From: JAWXCM01 sp034408745
GTDB taxonomy: Bacteria > Acidobacteriota > Terriglobia > Bryobacterales > Bryobacteraceae
DNA length: 10,335 nt
Assembly (NCBI GenBank): GCA_034408745.1
Contig: JAWXCM010000091.1
Location: 1-10,335 of the forward strand
Direction of reading: 5' to 3'
In this document: positions 6,894 to 10,335 of the stretch, piece by piece
Numbering within the stretch: the first letter of the stretch is position 1
Layout: each line of letters starts with the position of its first letter
Made by a program: the position numbers and the translations under genes
Notes under the pieces: model-generated
The model's input: the letters and a program-made list of their open reading frames with translations, nothing else
Told to the model about the DNA's origin: nothing
Database searches by the model: none

Positions 6894-6902
6894 CGACACG
6901 CG

Positions 6903-7778
6903 ATGTTCGCAATTATCGGGATTATTGTTGTTCTCGGGGCAGTCATCGGCGGCTACCTTATGGAGCACGGGCACATCATGGTGTTGATGCAGCCTGCCGA
7001 GTTCTTGATCATCGGCGGATCGGCCCTGGGCGCGACCCTCGTTGGTAACCCCCTGTACGTCCTCAAGGGAATCGGCGGGAACCTGCTAATGATTCTAAAG
7101 CCGGACCACTACAACCAGTCCCACTACCTCAAGACACTGCAAATGCTCTATGCCCTGTTCTCAACCGGCCGAAAGCAGGGTGACCAGGCACTGGAAGCGG
7201 AAATCGAGGATCCGGAAAACGGTGCCAGCTTCAGTAGCTTCCCCCATTTCGTCAAAGACAAGAAAGCACTGGCCTACGTTTGCGACACACTCCGCATGTC
7301 CCTGATGGGCGGCGCGCCATATGATCTGGATACACTCATGGAGCTGGACGCCGAAACGCAGGAGGCCGAAGAGCACGAACCAGTCTCGGCTCTGCAGACC
7401 ACTGCCGACGCCCTGCCCGGGTTCGGTATCGTCGCTGCTGTCCTCGGTGTGGTCGTCACCATGGGAGCTCTCGGCGGTCCGCCGGAAGAGATTGGACACA
7501 AGGTTGCGGCCGCGCTCGTCGGTACCTTCCTTGGCATCCTGCTTTGCTATGGTGTGCTCGGTCCGCTTGCTGCGCTACTGGGCAAGCATCACGATTCCAC
7601 CAAACAATATTTCGCCTGCCTACGCAGCGCCGTAATAGCCTACGCCAAAGGCAGCTCGCCTCTGATGTCCGTCGAGTACGGCCGGCGCGTGATCCCCACA
7701 CGGAATCGTCCGACGTTCTCCGAACTCGAAGGCGCCTGTAAGGGCGGCGGTGCAGAAGCGAAGGCGGAGGCAGCCTGA
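6903..7778 (+). CDS. motA: Flagellar motor stator protein MotA
   Basis: Inner-membrane subunit of the proton-driven flagellar stator. It surrounds MotB and pushes on the rotor protein FliG. The 291 residues match E. coli MotA (295) nearly end to end. Four membrane segments are seen, at about 2-19, 33-50, 171-191 and 201-226, with a large cytoplasmic loop between the second and third. The functional residues are conserved at equal or near-equal numbering: Arg90 and Glu98 of the FliG-contacting loop, Pro172 (E. coli Pro173, in L-P-G-F-G-I-V-A-A-V) and Pro221 (E. coli Pro222, in G-P-L-A-A-L-L). V-E-Y-G-R-R and P-T-F-S-E-L-E near the C-terminus are also typical. It is followed 1 nt later by motB. 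The absence of the Vibrio PomA pattern and the Asp33 motif of the partner suggest proton coupling, but ion specificity is inference. Confidence 0.96.
   Translation: MFAIIGIIVVLGAVIGGYLMEHGHIMVLMQPAEFLIIGGSALGATLVGNPLYVLKGIGGNLLMILKPDHYNQSHYLKTLQMLYALFSTGRKQGDQALEAEIEDPENGASFSSFPHFVKDKKALAYVCDTLRMSLMGGAPYDLDTLMELDAETQEAEEHEPVSALQTTADALPGFGIVAAVLGVVVTMGALGGPPEEIGHKVAAALVGTFLGILLCYGVLGPLAALLGKHHDSTKQYFACLRSAVIAYAKGSSPLMSVEYGRRVIPTRNRPTFSELEGACKGGGAEAKAEAA
7766..7770 (+). promoter_or_regulatory. Ribosome binding site of motB
   Basis: GGAGG inside the last codons of motA, 9 nt before the ATG at 7780. It supports that start rather than the in-frame codon at 7750. Confidence 0.8.
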
Positions 7779-7779
7779 C

Positions 7780-8571
7780 ATGGCACGCGCGGCAGAAGTC
7801 ATTCCAATCATCATCAGAAGGAAAAAGGTCGTTGGCCACGGCCACCACGGCGGCGCCTGGAAGGTAGCCTACGCCGACTTCGTTACCGCAATGATGGCCC
7901 TGTTTATCGTGCTCTGGCTGCTTAGCAGCAGCGAAAATGTGAAGAAAGCAGTCGCCGGCTACTTCCGCGATCCCACCGGCCCTGGTGTGTCCACCGGCAG
8001 CGGACTCGCCGGACTGGGCGACGGACTCAACCTCGAAAAGAAGGACATGGAGAAGCTGAAAGACAAGCTGCAGGCCGCCTTCCGCCAGCACCCGAATTTC
8101 CAGCAGGTTCTGAAGGACCGCATTCAGATGGTGGTCACCGGAGAGGGCCTCCGCATCGAATTCATGGAGAACGAGCAGGGTCTTTTCTTCCATTCCGGCA
8201 AAGCACTGCCCACGGAGGAATGCACCAGCCTTCTCGCCAGTGTCGCCGCAGAAGTTGGGCAAATGACAAACTCCATCCTCATCGAAGGGCATACCGATTC
8301 CAAACCGTTCAACGGACAGTCCGGATACAGCAACTGGGAACTTTCAGCCGATCGCTCCAACGCCGCCCGTCGCGTCATGGAAAAGGCAGGACTGAAGCCG
8401 CACCAGGTCGGACAGGTGCGGGGGTTCGCCGACCAGCGCCTGCGCGACAAAGCCGACCCGGAAAACGCCACAAACCGCCGCATCTCGATAATAGTGCGCT
8501 ACAACGACGAGGACAAGCCGCAACCCGAACCGCCCGCGCCAAAGGAAGAGCCCAAAAAGGCCTCACACTGA
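7780..8571 (+). CDS. motB: Flagellar motor stator protein MotB
   Basis: Stator subunit that conducts ions with MotA and ties the motor to peptidoglycan. The 263-residue protein has a basic cytoplasmic N-terminus, then the signature G-G-A-W-K-V-A-Y-A-D33-F-V-T-A-M-M-A-L-F and one membrane helix (about 30-50). Asp33 corresponds to the essential proton-carrying Asp32 of E. coli. A plug/linker region follows (about 52-120). The OmpA-like peptidoglycan-binding domain (about 125-245) contains G-H-T-D-S, Y-S-N-W-E-L-S-A-D-R and N-R-R-I-S-I. The C-terminus is a Pro/Glu/Lys-rich tail. It sits between motA and the HD-GYP gene with gaps of 1 nt on each side, so all three are almost certainly one transcript. 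Confidence 0.97.
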   Translation: MARAAEVIPIIIRRKKVVGHGHHGGAWKVAYADFVTAMMALFIVLWLLSSSENVKKAVAGYFRDPTGPGVSTGSGLAGLGDGLNLEKKDMEKLKDKLQAAFRQHPNFQQVLKDRIQMVVTGEGLRIEFMENEQGLFFHSGKALPTEECTSLLASVAAEVGQMTNSILIEGHTDSKPFNGQSGYSNWELSADRSNAARRVMEKAGLKPHQVGQVRGFADQRLRDKADPENATNRRISIIVRYNDEDKPQPEPPAPKEEPKKASH

Positions 8572-8572
8572 G

Positions 8573-9430
8573 ATGCGGCACCTGATACCGGTTTCGCAGG
8601 TTCGGAACCTCAGAGCGGATACCCTCGGCAGACTGGCGCAGGTTGTCAGTCAGATTCGACTCATCTCCCGGCGCTTCGAAACGGTCCTTCAGGCGACTGA
8701 TATACAGGACGCATCGTGTGACCGCGTCCAGCTCGATTCCATCTTTCGGCTGATGCTGGCCAGTCACAACCAGGACTTCGAAACAGGAACGCACCTGCTC
8801 CGTGTCAGCCGCTTCTCCCACGCGCTGGCACTCGCCATGAGCTTGCAGCCAGCTGAAGCCATGGAGATCGGTACCGCCGCGCCCATGCACGATGTCGGCA
8901 AGATCGTCATCCCGGGGGCGGTGTTGTGCAAGCGTGGGCCCCTAAGCCCCGAAGAGCGTCGCATCATGGAAACCCACACCACCACAGGTGCCGACTTGCT
9001 CAACCCCGCCCGAAGCTCAGTTATGGTGACGGCGCGGATCATCGCCCTCACCCACCATGAGCGCTGGGACGGAACAGGCTATCCCGCCGGGCTTCAAGGC
9101 AGCGACATTCCCCTCTGCGGCCGAATCGTCATGCTGGCCGACCAGTACGACGCGCTCCGCAGCGAGCGCCCCTATAAGCCCCGCCTCACCCATGAGCGGG
9201 TCTGCGAAATCCTGCTCCGCGGCGACGGCCGCACCATGCCGGAGCATTTCGCCCCCGGTATCCTCGAAGCCTTCCTCAAAGTGGAAGCGAAATTCGCAAC
9301 CGATTACAGTGAACTGACTGACCTTGAGGCGCTCGCGGCAGCCCTTGAGACTCCCCCGGAACCCGCTACAGGCGCTGCAGCAGTTGCCGCGCCTTCGCCA
9401 GATCTGGAAACTCCCGTTCCGCAGCTTTGA
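8573..9430 (+). CDS. Stand-alone HD-GYP domain protein, probable cyclic di-GMP phosphodiesterase
   Basis: Predicted to hydrolyse cyclic di-GMP and so relieve its brake on motility. The 285-residue protein has an alpha-helical N-terminal part (1-65) that I do not recognise and no receiver domain. The HD-GYP domain (about 66-250) retains the full set of signature residues: E70-x-G-x-H74 with R77-V, H106-D107-x-G-K110, H135, H161-H162-E, D166-G-T-G-Y170-P171 and D190-Q-Y-D193. Unlike the many degenerate HD-GYP proteins, this one should be able to bind metal. The C-terminal 35 residues are Ala/Pro/Glu-rich and lie opposite the end of the convergent SprT-like gene, so they may be a recent extension. 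The start is 1 nt after the motB stop. Co-transcription with motAB suggests a local role in flagellar control. No transmembrane segment is visible. Confidence 0.9.
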   Translation: MRHLIPVSQVRNLRADTLGRLAQVVSQIRLISRRFETVLQATDIQDASCDRVQLDSIFRLMLASHNQDFETGTHLLRVSRFSHALALAMSLQPAEAMEIGTAAPMHDVGKIVIPGAVLCKRGPLSPEERRIMETHTTTGADLLNPARSSVMVTARIIALTHHERWDGTGYPAGLQGSDIPLCGRIVMLADQYDALRSERPYKPRLTHERVCEILLRGDGRTMPEHFAPGILEAFLKVEAKFATDYSELTDLEALAAALETPPEPATGAAAVAAPSPDLETPVPQL

Positions 9431-10079
9431 ACTCCGGCGTATGGACGCAACGCCGAGTCCCCCGGTGGATCACCGGATACCGGAGGTGCAGCATCTCGTG
9501 GAACATGACATACTCGACCGCCAGTCTCGGAACCTCAGGCCGGTCCAGAATCCGGCTCAGCACAATCGCGTGATGGCAGGGATCGTAGTGACCCAGCGTG
9601 GACCGTGACACCCGGACGCTCCATCCCAGGGCCGGACGCGCCATCATGCCCCCGAAAAGCCGGACGTTGATGTCGTCAAAGATCTCATCCAAATCCCAGG
9701 CATGCCCCTGCGGGTGCCGGATCTCTTTGCGTCCCCGCTCCCGCCGCATCGACTGCAGGGCCGCCCGAACGTCCTGCCGGTGCAGATAAAGCCGGTACTG
9801 GTTCGAGCACGCCCGCGGCGCAGGTTTGCGCGCCAGCTTGCAAAGCAGAATCCACGCCAGCGCCTCCAAAACCGGTGCCGGAGCATCCTTCAGCAGATCC
9901 GTGATCCGAACCTCGAGACTGCCCTCGTGCAGCCGGATAAAGCTGTTCGCATTGGCAAACGCGCAGAACTCCACCTTGACCGTGGGCGTCGCCGTCCTCG
10001 GCCGAATCTCGCGAAACACCCGGGCATACATCTCCTCCGGAGTCTCGAAGAACAAGGTGCTTTCCAGCGCGGTCCGCAT
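9366..10079 (-). CDS. SprT-like zinc metalloprotease-family protein with degenerate N-terminal half
   Basis: Protein of about 237 residues with a SprT/DUF45-like metallopeptidase signature near its C-terminus: H194-E-M-L-H198 (HExxH) and a third probable ligand His213 in H-T-P-E-F, 14 residues further on. Substrate and function are unknown; SprT-family proteins include DNA-protein crosslink proteases, but membership there is not implied. The N-terminal half aligns without gaps to the region before and through HExxH (residues 57-83 against 172-198), with Leu79, Cys80 and Ala83 in place of the ligands, which looks like an internal duplication. Start: ATG 10079, eight nt after a TACAAT; GTG 10103 is an in-frame alternative. 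No good ribosome binding site precedes either. The TAG stop lies inside the HD-GYP gene, a 65-bp convergent overlap. No signal peptide or membrane helix, so it is probably cytosolic. Confidence 0.85.
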   Translation of the reverse strand: MRTALESTLFFETPEEMYARVFREIRPRTATPTVKVEFCAFANANSFIRLHEGSLEVRITDLLKDAPAPVLEALAWILLCKLARKPAPRACSNQYRLYLHRQDVRAALQSMRRERGRKEIRHPQGHAWDLDEIFDDINVRLFGGMMARPALGWSVRVSRSTLGHYDPCHHAIVLSRILDRPEVPRLAVEYVMFHEMLHLRYPVIHRGTRRCVHTPEFKAAEREFPDLAKARQLLQRL

Positions 10080-10087
10080 CTCGTCTG

Positions 10088-10093
10088 ATTGTA
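10088..10093 (-). promoter_or_regulatory. Candidate -10 element of the SprT-like gene
   Basis: TACAAT on the minus strand matches the -10 consensus in five of six positions and ends 8 nt before the ATG at 10079. It would give a nearly leaderless message. No -35 match is seen at the normal spacing. Confidence 0.22.
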
Positions 10094-10212
10094 CGCGCCA
10101 CACCCTTGCCGGTTGGATGGCGCAACGCTTCAGGAGTACTATGTAATTTCAACCTCAAAGGCGGTCCGCAGCATCGCGAAGCCGAGTCTTTCGGCAAGCT
10201 CTCGCCTTTCAT

Positions 10213-10239
10213 GGTTGCCTGCCGAGCAGGCTGCAAACC
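10213..10239 (+). other. Stem-loop upstream of the FabH-like gene
   Basis: A perfect 6-bp stem (GCCTGC at 10217-10222, GCAGGC at 10226-10231) with a 3-nt loop is extended by GGTT (10213-10216) and AACC (10236-10239) around a 4-nt bulge. No T tract follows on either strand. It ends 27 nt before the next start codon. It may be a leader structure or a REP-like palindrome. Confidence 0.35.
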
Positions 10240-10266
10240 ACACCAGCCCGGCATGTTATTGGAGGA

Positions 10267-10335
10267 ATGTTGCCCAAAGCCAGGATCATCAGCGTTGGCT
10301 GTTACACCCCGCCCCGTTTGCTGACCAACGACGAC
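10267..10335 (+). CDS. Ketoacyl-ACP synthase III (FabH-like), N-terminal 23 codons only
   Basis: The window ends inside this gene. The visible residues contain I-I-S-V-G-C-Y-T-P-P-R-L-L-T-N-D-D, which fits the start of FabH-type 3-oxoacyl-ACP synthase III proteins (pattern I-x-G-x-Y-x-P-x-x-x-L-T-N-x-D). These enzymes condense acetyl-CoA with malonyl-ACP to start fatty acid synthesis, and relatives act in polyketide or HMG-type chemistry. The catalytic Cys-His-Asn triad lies beyond the edge. A GGAGG at 10261-10265 is only 1 nt from the ATG but 4 nt from the next codon, TTG 10270, which may be the true start. The frame has an upstream stop at 10144. Confidence 0.65.
   Translation, partial: MLPKARIISVGCYTPPRLLTNDD

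Larger units (their letters stand above)
6707..6902 (+). other. Intergenic region between purK and motA
   Basis: About 195 bp without a convincing gene. It holds the candidate sigma-54 promoter and the motA ribosome binding site. CGTGTG (about 6737) can pair with either of two CACACG copies (about 6765 and 6781), but no T tract follows, so I do not call a terminator. An open frame from 6816 joins motA but has no start signal. Confidence 0.5.
10080..10266. other. Divergent intergenic region between the SprT-like and FabH-like genes
   Basis: About 190 bp without a supported gene. An open plus-strand frame at 10106-10324 has no family resemblance and overlaps the FabH-like start. It contains the -10 candidate of the SprT-like gene and a stem-loop at 10213-10239. 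Confidence 0.5.

Overview
The window is GC-rich chromosomal DNA from a bacterium. Codon use, the SCO/CtaB/DUF420 set, an ECF sigma factor paired with a HEAT-repeat anti-sigma factor, a Rickettsia/Thermus-type isocitrate dehydrogenase and a SprT-like protein of a kind I associate with Solibacter relatives all suggest Acidobacteriota (Bryobacterales-like). That placement is inference from gene content; no rRNA or other marker is present. Coding density is high. I see no insertion sequence, prophage, tRNA or CRISPR array.

Layout. Positions 1-3435 are read on the minus strand: ctaB (haem O synthase), a lipoprotein SCO copper chaperone overlapping it by 4 bp, a terminator-like double hairpin, a DUF420/CtaM-type oxidase assembly protein, then an ECF sigma factor translationally coupled to a membrane anti-sigma factor with C-terminal HEAT repeats that runs off the left edge. 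Positions 3639-6706 are read on the plus strand: isocitrate dehydrogenase, purE and purK, closely packed and probably co-transcribed. Positions 6903-9430 (plus) hold motA, motB and a stand-alone HD-GYP phosphodiesterase, almost without gaps, behind a candidate sigma-54 promoter. A SprT-like zinc metalloprotease gene (minus, 9366-10079) converges on the HD-GYP gene and overlaps its 3' end by 65 bp. At the right edge the first 23 codons of a FabH-like ketoacyl-ACP synthase III gene begin at 10267.

How the genes work together. CtaB makes haem O, SCO delivers or reduces copper for the CuA site, and DUF420 assists cytochrome oxidase maturation; the oxidase subunits themselves are not in the window. 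PurE and PurK carry out the two-step carboxylation of AIR in purine synthesis. MotA/MotB form the proton-driven flagellar stator, and the HD-GYP protein probably lowers cyclic di-GMP, which fits a motility operon.

Most of the window is ordinary housekeeping and motility content. The parts most worth a second look are the apparent internal duplication in the SprT-like protein (a catalytically dead first half), the HEAT-repeat anti-sigma factor, the double hairpin after the SCO gene, and an Arg-Arg pair at the coenzyme-specificity site of the isocitrate dehydrogenase.
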